Shown: piece after piece, positions 24,291 to 37,028 of the stretch
Layout of the letters: the number at the start of each line of letters is the position of its first letter
Position numbering within the stretch: position 1 is the first letter of the stretch
From: Anarhynchus alexandrinus
Lineage: Eukaryota > Chordata > Aves > Charadriiformes > Charadriidae
Reading direction: 5' to 3'
NCBI GenBank assembly: GCA_008711295.1
Contig: VUYV01000125.1
Coordinates: 1,776,788-1,840,787, forward strand
Length of the DNA: 64,000 nt
Program-made: the position numbers and the translations under genes
The notes under the pieces: generated by a model
The model's database searches: none
Told to the model about the DNA's origin: nothing
What the model saw: only the letters and a program-made list of their open reading frames with translations

Positions 24291-25541
24291 AAGACAAATA
24301 GACTTAGAAAAGAAATTTCTTTTTCTTCCCTTCTCCCTCGCAGGAGCTAAAACCTGTTGAACAACTGCTCACCACCAGTGAAACAGAGGCCAAGTCCTCC
24401 TCTTGTCATGTTGGTGCATTTGCAGAAGTCAGGGAAACCACCACGGGTGTGAAAAACTGAAATGAAAATATGGCCCCAGATCTGAATCTGCTTCAGAGAT
24501 TTCCATCCCCTGTTATCAGCCAGGTAGTTTTACCTGCAGCATCCACCACAGATGAGATGGCATGAAAAGACTCTGTTTGAATGCTTCTGGAGGACAAACA
24601 GAAGCAAACCTGATGTCACACTGCAAGGCTGGTCCACTGTACACCATGACAAACCTTTACATCCTTGCATAGTCCCACCAATTCCACTTTGGATGCCAAA
24701 GGACTGGTTACATGAACAAAATTTTCCAGAAATTGCCCCAGAATCTTTCTGTCTTCTTCTTCTTCTTTCTGAAAAGGGGGGCAACTGCCCATCTGTGGAG
24801 CCCACTGAAATATTGCTTTGATGTGGAGCTCAGCTGAAGACATACCCTGGTGATAATTCATTTATGCAGGAACAGACAGTGAGCCTGGTGTGTTACTTAC
24901 ACATATTGTCTTCTCAGACATTGACATTTCATCTTTTTTACACAATAAATCTTCATCTTATGAGTCGAACTGAGGATTTGCTTCTAAATAACCGAACTGA
25001 CAATGATACGTTTCAACACAACTGGATTATAAAACTGTCAGCCCCAGCTCTGTTCCCCAATGTCTATCCCTGTCAACAGTGGCTGGCTGTGGAAAATTCA
25101 GCCTGCAAAACAGTCTACTATTGAGCAGGTTTTTGCAAGTCTGCAAAGGGAAAGGGAAGGAGGCAGAAGAGAGTGAACCTCTGTATGGCTCCAGTCCCAA
25201 TCCATTCGTTCTCTTATACAGCCAGTTGACACTGCTAAGAACATCACCACTTCACTGTGGCCCAACTGGAGACATGGACCAGGTTAATCAGAGTGTGAAA
25301 TTATTAGTTACCTTCCACGACATAGACCACATTTGGAGGGCTGCATGTTGGGTGAACGCATTGTGTTTTCCTCTTTTACTTGCAGATGAAGCAAGGAAAC
25401 CTGCTATATAAGAGAAAACCATCTCTATAACTCACTCATAGCCAACCAGCCCTTGTGCTATAATCAAACCATAGCTACCAACAGCTTATGGAACTCAGCC
25501 CACACTTCAGTAAGTCAATTACCCAACTTAAAACATAAAGA

Positions 25542-25562
25542 GGGTGGAGGGGGGGAACAGGG
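25542..25562 (+). other. G-rich tract, weak G-quadruplex candidate
   Basis: G runs of 3, 2, 7 and 3 are separated by 1-4 bases. Formation would need the 7-G run to provide two columns. No gene is nearby. Confidence 0.4.
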
Positions 25563-27072
25563 AAGTGGAGACATAAAGCCAACCCATCATCTGTAGCCAT
25601 ACGTAAACTCATTCCAGTACGAATCAGTAAATGGATATGCACAACAGATAGAACTGCAGTATAAACACATCTGCTCAGTGAATATAATCCATAAAAGTCT
25701 TCAAAACAAATCAGGAGACAATATTCAAGCTGTTGCTTTTAAAAATCATTATTAAATGAACTAGAATCCAATTAATCTATTTTTCCATTGAAGTAAAAAT
25801 CCCACTGATTTTCCAGAGAGTACAATGAAGCCAGAAGCACACAGTAATATAAAAAAGACCAGAAATGTTCTTGCTATAAGGGATTTGACAAGCACCAAAT
25901 GCTTAAAAAGAAGATTCACAATCTGTTACACAGGGCTAGGATGGGTGATTTGCTGAGTACAAGTCTCTCTTATTAATTACAAGACATTAGAGATTAATTT
26001 AAAGCCTCAAGAGACTTTATTGTCTTGTCAGAAGCATCTGGCTCCAAATATTCTTTTTACAGAAGTGACCTTTGAATTTTTCTGTGATCTAGGCTTAGGA
26101 GCATCCAGTGGCAAGGAGTCCACAGGTAAGACATGCTTCTGGACAAAGTATTTTTTGTGTGTGAAATTAAAATCTGGCAGCTTCAAAATGTAATGTCTTC
26201 CCTTTTCTGTGTTATGAGAATGAGAGAATGGTGGCTCTCATCTCTTTTGAACATCCTTCTCCAAACTGCTGGTCCTATTTTGACCTTTTACCATTTCCCT
26301 CTTTATTCACCTCCTTCTAGCACAAACTATCTCAACCTCTTCAGTCTCCTATCAGAGAGACATTTTTCCAAGTCCCCGAACATTCTTGTCACTTTCTCCT
26401 CAACCAATTGTAATCCATAAAATGTAGTCAGCTTTGTCCCAGAGGTGTGACCAGATCCTGAGACACAGTAAAAAACATTGACAGAATCCGTGAATCGCTA
26501 TTCTTCTCTCACTACTGCCCAGGGTTGCTTGCATCTCCTCCAGTGAATTTATTTGTACTCTTCAGAAAATTTCAGTTGTTGTCTTTGTCAGCATAAGTTT
26601 TTCCACTGCAATGAAACGCAGAAATGTAGAGCTCCAGTATTTCTTACTATTAAATTTGGGTATCTGATCCCATGGAAAGAGTTGTGCTCACCTTTTTACA
26701 TCAATACAATTGCGTAATTATATAATATTAATCTTGGGGGGAAAAAATGAGGCGTTAATCTCAATTATTCATGTGGGGTTAAAAACAGGCCAAAGTACAA
26801 AATATAATTGTCCATTTTAACAGGTTGCTTAGTAGGTGGAGTCCAGCTGGAAAAAAATAAGCACATGTTATATATCCTTGTAAGAAGAGTGTTTCCTACA
26901 TCCTCCTTTTCTTTGTTGAATTAAGGTCATGCTCTGAGTTTCCCACTGCAGATTGCCTGACACCTTTTCTCCTGAGCCCAAAATGAATGACCAAAAGGCA
27001 AGGCATCTCCAGACAGAAGAAAAAGTGCTTGATTCACCCCTCCTGCATTACAGTGTTTTAGAGCCTCTCCAT

Positions 27073-27397
27073 ACAATCATAGCACTATTGGCTGGAAGGG
27101 ACCTCTGGAGTTTCGAGCCCAGCCTCCTGCTCCAAGAGGGACTGTCACTGCTGCTAGACCAGGTCAAAAGTGGCTTTGACCACCCACTTCTTGACAATCT
27201 CCATGGATAGAGATTTCACAGCTTCTCTGGGTAACCCCATACAGTGCTGCAATACCCTCCTGGAGAAGAAAGCCTTCCTGAAGCCCGGACCAAGCTGCAA
27301 TGTGTGGTGCTTGCCCTCTGTTATCTTCTCTACCAGGGTTATACCTTTGGGGAGACACTTAGAAAACACCTTCAAATCACCACACAGACTTTTCAGA
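27073..27397 (-). mobile_element. Decayed CR1 3' fragment
   Basis: Read on the plus strand this is the reverse complement of a CR1 end: a diverged octamer (ACAATCATAG), TGGCTGGAAGGGACCTCTGG, a stretch corresponding to the 3' untranslated part, then a CAGCTTCTCTGGGTAACCCC block and a following region that correspond to the last ORF2 codons. Minus-strand frames over 27154-27411 are interrupted relative to the CR1 pattern. The outer (5') limit near 27397 is where I stop recognising the family and could be some tens of bases off. Divergence is clearly greater than in the copies at 37.0 and 52.5 kb. Confidence 0.85.
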
Positions 27398-29101
27398 TGC
27401 CTCAGGAGCAATTGCCCTCCTGCGTGCTCCCCAATTCCTCTCCTTACATCAACTTCTGGGGCTGCATCAGGAAGCTACCAGCAACAGAGGGAGCTACAGA
27501 TGTCTTGGGTCACTGCAGAAACACCATTTTCATGCCAGCTCTCCCAGGGGGATCCAGACACGTCTTGCCAGCTGATAGGTGAGTGATCATCTCTTGGTTG
27601 GAACTGACGTAAAGCCAGCAACAGGCTGGGGAGTCACAACTGCTGCCTTGATAACCTCAGAATTTGCTGTGGCTATTAGCAATGGGCTCTTAATTGCAGT
27701 GTCTCCAAAGGTTACATCACTTTAATTTCCAATACCATTTCTTTCTCCACCAACAAACAGCGTGTAACAGTTTCTAAGCTAAAAGATTCAGAGCAGCTAC
27801 AAAAACAAAATACTGACAAGTAAAAGCACTAAAATAGATGTATAACCACAGAGAGGGATTTTCCCATGAAAACTGAAGCAGAAAAATAAATCTGGAAAAG
27901 GGTTTGGAAGAAAACTCATGTGATTCTTTTTTTTTTTCTTCTCCCCCGACCCCCCACCCCTTTTTCTGATGACAATAAATTTTCCACAGGATTCAACCAT
28001 GGGAAAGGTCTCTAGGCAAGCTCCTCAAATAGAATAGTCCCTGAAGCATTAGAAAGAAAAAAAAAAAAAAAAAAAAGAAAAAAAANAGAAAACAAAAACT
28101 CTTAATACTCAATGGGTAGCCATTATTAGGTTTCACTTAGTGGCCAAATCAGCTCCTAACAGAAAAAAAATTGCCTTTCATTCCTGGAGCCTAGAAGGAA
28201 CAGTGTTCATACATCTCTTGCTCCCTGTAGTTAGATTAGCGTGACAGATCTGTCTGTTTTGCCAGCGCTCTTGGCTTCGCAGCAGATGCATAAACAACTG
28301 ATTTCTGATCTGCCTTTTGCTGTTTTATGCTCCTGCATCTCCTAAACCCCCACCTTTTAATAACATCCATCTTTCTAGAGGGAAACAAAACCACGGTCTC
28401 ATCTGTTTGGCTAAGTAAAATATGTCTAGTCCAATGAGGCGCATAACCGTGCTGTGCCACTGACCTCCAAAGCCACCAATGACCACCTAACCATGTCAGC
28501 GGCTGTCTGTAGCTTAGTGAGACCACTGATCTTCTCAGGCATGTGGTCCTGTTTTGAGAGTTTCAGCGATGCCATGGAGCTGTACATAGGGACAAATGTT
28601 TCCCTTACTTCCTGACAGTTGTGGTATGTTGTTCTTATGTTAATATGATGTAACATCCAGTTTTAAATGTCCCAAATGCCATGGATTTCAATACTTTACT
28701 TACAGGTCCATTCCACCACTACAATGACCTCCACTTTCCTTTTTTTCAACCTTTTGCTCTTACTTACATCCCTGTATGCAATATGGAAAGCATGGAAGAT
28801 GACTGCAATTATATGACTCCGCTATAGCTGTGGCTGAAGGATAGGCACAGCCAGCCAAAGTCAGCATGTAGTTGGCAGACTTAAGCTGTTCTTGATGTCA
28901 GTTAGGTTTACCTCATCAGCAAAATAACACTCCACTTAGGGAATGATTGCTGTCCTCTTCTTTACTCAATCTCTTTTTTATTGTTTTAGCATGAAAGTCA
29001 ACTGCAGAAGCAAGCATTTAAATATGTTATTAAAGAAACTGCCTTCAACTTTCACCGCCGCTCCTAGCCACCAAAGAAAAGCAAACTGCCTGCTCCTGGT
29101 T
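27398..29101. other. Non-coding DNA with pyrimidine tract and gap
   Basis: 27927-27965 is a T-run followed by C-runs of 5, 6 and 4, which makes the minus strand G-rich. An A20 tract at 28057-28076 leads into an A-rich stretch with a single N at 28086. No gene is recognised. Confidence 0.5.
28086..28086. other. Assembly gap (single N) in poly-A
   Basis: The N lies at the end of an A-rich run of about 30 bases starting near 28057. The likely cause is an unresolved homopolymer, so true length is uncertain here. Confidence 0.85.
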
Positions 29102-29164
29102 TCACAGAATCACAGAATAGTCAGGGTTGGAAGGGACCTCTGGAGATCATCTAGTCCAACCCCC
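29102..29164 (-). mobile_element. CR1 3' end stub
   Basis: The plus strand shows TCACAGAATCACAGAATAG (octamer tail reversed), then GGTTGGAAGGGACCTCTGG and ATCTAGTCCAACCCCC, the canonical end of CR1 in inverted orientation. Only about 63 bp remain, so it is a strongly 5'-truncated insertion. It lies at the end of a short frame open at 28943-29188 on the plus strand; that frame is chance. Confidence 0.93.
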
Positions 29165-30552
29165 AATGTATATTTTTCATCTGTGTGACTCCATTGCAGC
29201 ATTGTTTACAATTTAACTTAGAAGTCAAGAGTTACATCCAGGAGCATAAAAGAAGGTACTAGAAAAAGCTCAAAGGATTGGAAGTACAATATTTCTTATT
29301 GAAGAACTTATTGTCACATTCCAACTATTCTTAAAGCAGAAGTAAAGAGCAGATGAAAAATACCAAGCTCACTCAGATAGATGAGATTTTCAGTACAGCT
29401 ATTCCACCACCTTTACCACAGCCACTTTTAGTCCATGGTCTGATAGTCCTCACACTGATGTCTGCTGTAGCCATTTAGCTTCTGTAAAACTGAAATGTTG
29501 CTACTTATTAATCATAAGGACAGGAATTCATTACTATTTCTAACACATTTTGAATAGAAATAGAATATGAAAACAGATTTCGCTGTCAGTTACAATTTTT
29601 GAGTTCAGAGTCAGTGAAACTACTGTCATCTATTTCAGCCTCAGCCCAAGCAGGAGCAGAAACTCCCCCAGAATAATGTGCTAAGTAACATTATCACAGT
29701 TCAATGATATCATTTCGCTTCACTTCGAACCTCCGACTTCAATCTAATTAATTCAGACGGGCACAGAACAAAAGAATGAGAGAACTACAGCGACTGTGTC
29801 ACAAGACAAAACCCGTGTTGTTATTCAGTAGCCATTTCTTTGGAACACATTCTTGTTATTTGTTATTATTGTTACCCATAAATGGACTTTTGTTCACAAA
29901 AGTGGCTGATAACCACACTGATACACACAATTACATGAAGTAAAGGAATTAATTAATTCATATGTCCACCATTTACTGTATGTTATCCTTCCTTTTCTAT
30001 CATTATTCTGTTGTTTGAAGCAGGAATCGGTGCCCTGTGATCCAGGATCCATATAGACAGGGAAGCTGTAGAGATCTATGCACATCAGCTTGGAAACAAC
30101 TGGCTAAATATGGTCAAATAAACAATTTAAGGTTATAATTATTACTTAAATAGAGATAAGAGCTCTGTTTTCTTAGGCACTGAAAAAGCATATAACAGTC
30201 TTCCTCCTAAAAGCTATATTACCCCAGCCGAGGAAGGCCTATTTATTGACTTAACATTTATGTCTGATTTAACGTGTGCCAAAAGACAGCAACTGTAAAC
30301 CAATTAAGGAGAGTCCACAAAAGGCAGTTGAATTAAGATCAGTACATTCCAAGTGAGGTAGTTGAATTAGTTCAGCTTGTACATCCAGGAGGCCTTAGAG
30401 CTTTACCTTACAAGGTGTTACAGCAGCCCCAGTTCTTTAGCATGGTAAAATTAACTGTAGGTTCAATTAAGATACCCAAGTTCTCCATTTATTTGCAGGA
30501 AAAGTTAAGAAAGCTCCAAGACATTAGGTTCCCATCTCTCTGGGTGCATTTT

Positions 30553-30748
30553 ATCATAGAATCACAGAACAGTCCAAGTCGGAAGGAACCTCAAAAGATC
30601 TTCTAAGCCAACATTTTGTGGGAAAGGAAGCCTCAATGAAATAATCTAGCACCCTGTTCAGTCGCATCTTGAAAACCTCCAGTGATGAGGTGACCTCCAT
30701 TTGATCCTCTCCAGAGATGACCATCTTCTGTCTAGAAATAGCCTCCAT
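30553..30748 (-). mobile_element. CR1 3' fragment
   Basis: In inverted orientation the order is octamer tail (ATCATAGAATCACAGAACAG), the GGAAGGAACCTCAAAAGATC block, a 3' untranslated portion, then a region matching the last ORF2 codons; the minus-strand translation contains LEVFKMRLNRVLDYF, comparable with the CR1 C-terminal SLEIFK-RLD-VL pattern. The start of this minus-strand frame has no meaning because the element is 5'-truncated near 30748. Divergence is moderate. Confidence 0.88.
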
Positions 30749-33700
30749 TTTATGTACAGACCACGGTAAGAAGATTCAATGAGAAAGTCCCGCAATCTCT
30801 CTGGCCAGAAAGATGTTCCCTTTCTTCAGGATCATGAAACCGGAGAACTCTTTTGGAGGTGGTTTTTGCCTGCAAAAAGCCCAGAATATGAAGTCTCAAA
30901 GCCTCTGGGGTTAGAGCAATCCAAAGGTATGTGAGAGATGCACATTGAGCCACTGCCAGAAAGATGTGTCTTGAATTCACATACCAGGTGAGTACCCAGC
31001 TGTCTCTTGGTTTGGGGTTTGGTTTTTTTTGTTTTCTCTGTCTGTTGGAGCTGTTCAACTCTGCATAAAAAACAATGTGTTGGGTTATAGCCATAAGCTT
31101 ACATGCCTTGTCATGGGATTTAATTTTTTTATGCAGAGCAGACTGTCTCTGCCAGAAGACAATGAGAGAAACCCACTTTGAATAACCAATAGTCCAGCCA
31201 TTAGAGCATTCGCCAGGGATGCGGGAACGTATTCAAATGCTCCCTGCAAATGAAGAAAAGAAGGGACTAGAACCTGGTCGCTTATATTGATGTCTAAGCA
31301 TTGGGATTTTCCAGGAGCAGACACACAGTCCCACCTTGGTGGTTTAAACATGCTTTGAATATAAATGGAGAGTTACACCTTATTTGTGAAAGAGGGAGGA
31401 AAAACTACTTAAAGTGTCTTGTGTCAAAGTGACTGCTGCTTCACCTTGAGTAAATGTGTAATAGAAACCAGGGTGTTTATGGGGTTAAGTAGCATCCCAT
31501 TGACACTTTAAGGGATGCCTGTGGTTCAACATGGGTAGATTTGGATGCCTGAAAATGCAGAACCGTACCATACAGGATGAGAATTTTCTAGTACTTTTAA
31601 AGGACAACAACATACAAGTTAAATCAGGGAGGGAAAAGAGCTCCAAGCTAAACCAGGAAGGGATAGAAAGGGGGCTCAGCTCCATCCCAGGATGTAGTTG
31701 GAAGCCTCTTGCCCTCTGCACAGACCCAGCAGAGCTCTGGAGAGGCAGTGTGAATCCAGCGAGACACTTACTGAAGCAGGACTCACATCTGCCCACCAGA
31801 CAATATTACCCCCACCAAGCTGGGACCAGTTTGAGTGGTAGTTCATGGGGACCAGCTTTGCTCGCTGCCCTCTCCCAGAGACACATGTGCCCCAGGCCAC
31901 TTGGCAGGGCTTGGGGGATCAGGCTGAGCCTGTGCAGCAGTGCTTGTAGAGACCTGCTGCAGACCATGGGAAATCATGACCTAGGGATCCTCAACTCCAT
32001 GAACCCAACCACACACACTGAACCTTTTCAGCAAATATTTCCGATAACCCTTGCACAGGCGGAAACAGGATCAGCTCTGAGCTGTTCATAAACCGAAAGA
32101 AGCAATGCATTCATCTGAGAATTTCATCACAAAGGATAAATCTATCAACCAATACTTCAAGTCACCTCTTTTTTTCAGTGACTTAAAATCACATGGCAAG
32201 ATTCCCAGCAGAGATACAGATGCCTCCGGGAGTTTTCGGGCAACTACTGCCATTGTTGAAAGTCGCTGGAATTCACAGAGCTGCCATTTAACCCCAAGTC
32301 CTTAACTGTCTAACTTCTCTAAAGATTTGCTTCCTAGGCATGTCCGAGAGCCTCAGCTTTCACAACACTCAATTGTTTACACCTGTCTCCTGTAAGCCTG
32401 AAGCCGGTTCACAAAAGAGGTCTTTCCATGCCTTCAGGGCCCGTGGCTTTGCTCTCAGAGCTACAGAAAACAGAAAACACAGTGGTCACCTCGCTCCACT
32501 GAGACGTGTCCTAAGCCAGGGTGAGGACCACCTCTTCCATTGCCTGGGAAAGAGACCTACTTTTTGGGGTAAGGGCTGACTGCCCCCCTCCACTGCCACA
32601 GTGATGAGGTCGTTGGATTTTAACAGATGGCATCACATTGAAAAAGTCCTTCTCACTCAGATTCAGTGACTGCCTTAATACTGAAATTGGCCTCCTGAAT
32701 CCCATCCAGAACTGCTCTTTGAGATAATGAAGTCGGGACAGAGGGGGGGTGGGGGTGGTTTATATCAGCTTCCTTGCTTGCAAAAAGTGCTCAGGCAAAT
32801 CTCTCACTGCCCTGGCTGCCTTGCTGGCTCTTTTGAGCATGACCATGCCATTAATCTCACACTCTGAATAAATACCTACTGGTTATTTGGAGGTTTTCCC
32901 ACTCTCATATGGAAAGTCCTTTCTATCCAAGGAGACACGGTCATTTATTGACCAGTGGGTTTACTTGAGATTTTAAAAATTCTTGCAACATACTCAATTA
33001 ACTTTGAAACAGTCATGTTACATTTTTGTAACAATGACAAACTACTTCCTGAGCAAAACAATGAGATGTCAGCATATTCACAATATTTCAACATTATGTG
33101 CTAATCCATTTGTATCCACAATGTTGTTTCTAGAAAAAAAATAGTAGGACAGCATAATGCAAAGGGTACTTTGATTTATTTTTCTTTCTATTTTTCCTCT
33201 TTTTTTTTTTTTTTGTTAAAAATATTCCAGGGCACACCCTGTGTCAGTCTTGATAATTCAGAAAAGAGACCAATTTGCTTCTCAAGATGGGAGGTCAGAA
33301 TAAACAAAGAGAATATCCATAGTTCAAAACCAAGGCACTATCCTTCTTCTGGGAGGAAAGCAGCTTCAGCAGAGCTACGGATGTGAGCCTTGTTCAGCTT
33401 ACCCTTTTCTACTGTATTCCAGACTGTTATCACCTTCCAGTTACTGCTCTGGAGCTTAAGTCCAGGAGACAGATTTATTTCCCCAAAGTTTAGGAAGTAT
33501 CCATATCCTCCAATTTTCTTCTGGCTGACTGGTTACATTAAAACATGAAAGGGCATTGTGCAAATATGCCCCTTCATGGACTTGCTCTGGGCCTTCTCTA
33601 GCAGAGGGACCAACAAGTAAACGAGCTGTCGACGAAGATTTCTTTCCCAGCTATGGGCTGCGGCACACTCGAGTATCGTTCCCTGTGCACTGCTAGAGAA

Positions 33701-35900
33701 AGAGGAAACATCAGTCACCTGGACCCTGATGTGCAGCTCCCTTCAGAATCACTGCAATACAACCCCACCACCCGAATTCCTCTGCTAGACCCTGTGGTCA
33801 AATGCACCTGGATAATGTAGGACGTGACTTTACTTCACTTCTGTTTTTATTACCATCACCAAAAACTGTCCTCTTCTACTCTTCTACTTATACTTAACTT
33901 ACACAGAAGGAACAAATCCAACTCACCAACCCACCATGAAAATGTACCCATGAGCTAGTAAGAATTATCTATGGGAAGTCTCTTTTGAAGAGCTCCATTT
34001 GGGAAAACCTTTTGAAGAGAGTCTTCAAAGAAAGTCTTTGGGAGAAGATAATGGTGAAAGGAAGGAAGAAGGCTCAGCTGCAATAATAGGAATTGGAGAA
34101 TTCCTCCAAAAGTTATTACTGATCATTGCTTCCAGGAAAAAAATCCCCTCTGGATAAATTTGTCTTTCTGGAAAAGTGTTTAAACTTAGCACATCCACTT
34201 TACTGGTGCTTTGCCTTCCAGCATAGATAAAAGGTAACGACTGACATGAACTGCGTGAAATCTTCTCGCTTCTCCACACCTCTGGAAAATATGTTGGGCT
34301 CTACCTCCTTCCTGGCTTTGGAGAGGCCCACATTTTCACCCTGACATAATCTTTCCCATGTGTTCAAGAAATGAAGGTCTCTTTGTATCTGGAGAGTAAT
34401 CAAGTACGCACATGCCCTGAAGATGTAAAGTCAATTTGTGTCTAAGGAAGATCTACTGGAATTTAGGAGCAATTCTTGGCATGCTTTTTCAGCCGTTGAT
34501 TATGCATCTGCCTTTATTTCTTCCTGATGAAACACCCCAGAAATCACGTGCGTTATCCGAGTGCCAGTGCACCAGCCCTTGCACACATGAAGCGTCTCAG
34601 ACCCTCTCCTCACGGCTGTAGCCTGGGGCTGAGTCAAGCAGCCAAAGAGCAGGAGTAGGTAGTGGCAGCCCAAAAATTGTGAGAGAAGCTCATTCAAGTG
34701 GAGATGATGCTGATGGTCAGCTAATGGCTTGGAAGAGAGCTGTTTCTGCTAGTCTGCTAGTCGGGTTGAAGCCTTGATGCAAGACACTTGTAGAGAGCGT
34801 GAAATTAAGCTCCACTTGGCATAAGAGGTCTTTTGGGAATGAAATGGTATAGCCTGGACTGAAAGGATTGCTTGGCATGATCCCAAGCTGTCACAGCTAG
34901 CCTCTACACTGGTCCCATGAAGGGGTTGTTACTGGAGCTGTGGTTCTCTGTTTGCCAACGTACATGAGAAAACAAGGCAGTAGACGCACAAACCAGCAAG
35001 GTTAACTCAGCTTCCCACACCTTACTGCCTTTGCTCTCCTCCCTGGGCACCCACAGTTCTTGAGAAAACCAGCCCTCAGCCTCGGTGGAAACAAAGCTGG
35101 TGACAAATGAGATCCTGGGACAGGAAATGTAAGGGCAATGCGCGTGCCTCTGCAAGCTCCTTTGAACTGTGAAGCTATTTAGTTAGCATTTCAGGCACCA
35201 TTTATTTAACTTGCATCTGTGATCTTGTCTTCGTTTGCTTTTCCTCACTGAGCATCACCCTTGCAGTTAAAGTATCAGTTTCTGGGAGATTTACAATCAG
35301 AGGAAATACAAGCACCCCTAAAAAAAAAAAATCTTAAGCCCTGTATCTTTTTACACTGGGGTCAATATTCTTGCCATCCCCCTCTTTCTCTGCTCACTGA
35401 AATGCGGGAAAAAGACAGGCAAAGAAGCGATTGCCTCCCATCCATACGGAGTACAGTAAATCTATCGCAACAAAGGGCCAAGGTCACCGCTTTCAAGAAG
35501 AATTTCGTTGCCTTTCGCATGCAAGCCGAGGTTCTTCATCTCTGTAGTGATGACAAAACCTGCCCTCAGGCTGCAGGAGCACTGCAATTCACACTGGGGG
35601 AACTCGGGATTCTGAAATGGTCAGGCTTTATCCTAATTTAGAGGATATGAAATGCAAGAAAAAGCATTCGCAGCACAGGAATGAACCAGTCCTCTTTGTT
35701 TCTGTTTTCCCCAGATTCCCTACTCAGAGCTAGATACGTGGGGCGGACTTGTAAATGGCTCGGCCTGCAGCCATTTTAGAGCCCTCCATTTCTGACAAAA
35801 TCCTTTAAAGGAAATATCGAAGGCCACAGTATGAGGGAAGATTGGCACCATCCAGTGTTGCTCCGTCCACTAGTTCAAGAAGCTTCCCAAAAATCTGAAT
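30749..35900. other. Non-coding DNA, no gene recognised
   Basis: The longest plus-strand frame is 31531-32091 (186 codons), without recognisable domains. A G-rich tract lies at 32743-32755 (runs of 7 and 5 G) and a T15 tract at 33200-33214. I see no LINE or LTR signature in this interval. Confidence 0.5.
32743..32755 (+). other. G-rich tract
   Basis: Seven G, one T and five G in succession, followed by TGG. This is borderline for an intramolecular quadruplex. Confidence 0.35.
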
Positions 35901-35929
35901 TCAATTTCCAGGATGCTGAATGGTTGCTC

Positions 35930-36640
35930 GCCTGGTGACAATGTACCAGCAGCTTCATAAGCTTTTTATTTTCCGTTAGGAAACCAATTGCCTCGGATTT
36001 TGGATGAGAACTAAAACAACCCAGCTCCCTCTCACTGTTTGTTCATTGTTCGTAAGCTGTTCTACATTTGTCCCGTTCAGCGAGCTATTGTTCCGTAGGG
36101 GCACTGCAAACCTCTGCGAGCACAAACTCAAACCACATTGTAAATAGCACATGGCTTTGCTTAATCCAGAGCGAACCCCTCGGCTTCAGCTGGAGAGGCA
36201 GTCACAGCAAAGTGACCTGCCTAGTTTATCGCCGCCGTTAGATATTGCCCACTGTATTCCGGTGCCAGGCCATTGTTTGCTGTATTTACATTTTAGTTTT
36301 GAAAATACAGCAACATGAAACGCTTCACCACACTGACTTGTCACCCTTACAAGGGCGCTTTAAGGGTTTCCATCCGCTAGTTAAAACAGCATTGTCCTAT
36401 TAAGCTCTGCTAGCAACTGCTCCCATCATTGCAGCCTTTAAACATAGGCTGCTGATGCCCTCTGCTGCTGCATTGCTGTCGGTTTGAGGGCCTTTTGTTG
36501 TTTCTGCAGAGAGCGAGATTAAGCTACTCGGTATCATTTTTGCTCCTAATAAACATGTGTGTCTTGTCAACAAGCTATTGCAAATACTTTCCAGCTCAGA
36601 AATCTACTACCAGGCAACAGAACAAACTGTTCGTCACAGT
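35930..36640. promoter_or_regulatory. Candidate conserved non-coding element (enhancer-like)
   Basis: The stretch has no recognisable repeat, keeps several CpGs in an AT-rich surrounding, and concentrates short transcription-factor words. SOX-type (A/T)TTGT cores lie at CATTGTT 36044-36050, TATTGTT 36086-36092, CATTGTT 36271-36277 and CATTGTC 36390-36396. Forkhead-type words TGTTTGC 36274-36280 and TATTTAC 36283-36289 lie side by side, and an OTX/bicoid-type TAATCC is at 36162-36167. What is seen is the words; enhancer function is inference, since such words also occur by chance. No coding frame crosses the interval. Confidence 0.33.
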
Positions 36641-36990
36641 GTTCTCCCCTCCAGTTTAAATTGTAAGTTTTCTTTTTCCTTTTTTTTTTAAGATAATGTG
36701 CTGTGTCAATATTTCAGCAATTCATAGAGTATCATGGAAAAGGAGAGGAAGGCATTGTAATAAAAATACCAGTCATCAAACCCTCTAATTCCGCTAGAGT
36801 TTACAGAAACTAGTCTGGGTTTTCATGCTGCCCTGAATATACATAGTACGTCTGAATAAGTGCATTATTTGAAAGTTTGCTGTGATAGATAGGTATATCA
36901 TGATAATTCTGACTGGTGCTGTGCACCCCTTGCTCACCTAGGCCTGCACTGGGAGGGAGCAGCCACCACTCGCGTGCTTGTATATGCAAC

Positions 36991-37022
36991 GGGCATATAT
37001 ATGCATGCCCATATATATGCAT
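36991..37022. repeat. 16-bp tandem pair at the CR1 5' junction
   Basis: Units 36991-37006 and 37007-37022 share CATATATATGCAT and differ only in their first bases (GGG versus GCC). The first unit plus its neighbour forms the inverted repeat GGGCAT...ATGCCC. The pair ends a few bases before recognisable CR1 sequence begins at 37029. Confidence 0.85.
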
Positions 37023-37028
37023 ATATGT

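Larger units (their letters stand above)
18487..27072. other. Non-coding DNA, no gene recognised
   Basis: No family-like coding frame was found. The longest frame, 182 codons on the minus strand at 23041-23589, shows no domain pattern. Other contents are a poly-A/poly-T-rich patch near 21780-21840, a gap at 22472, decayed GATA-type simple repeat at 24228-24290 and a G-rich tract at 25542-25562. The 21080-21700 interval is repeat-free and AT-rich with many TTTG/CAAA words, and could be a constrained element. Confidence 0.5.

Noticed and set aside
31531..32091. 186-codon plus-strand open frame
   Set aside because: The translation has no recognisable motif and overlaps minus-strand frames of similar quality; there is no sign of selection.
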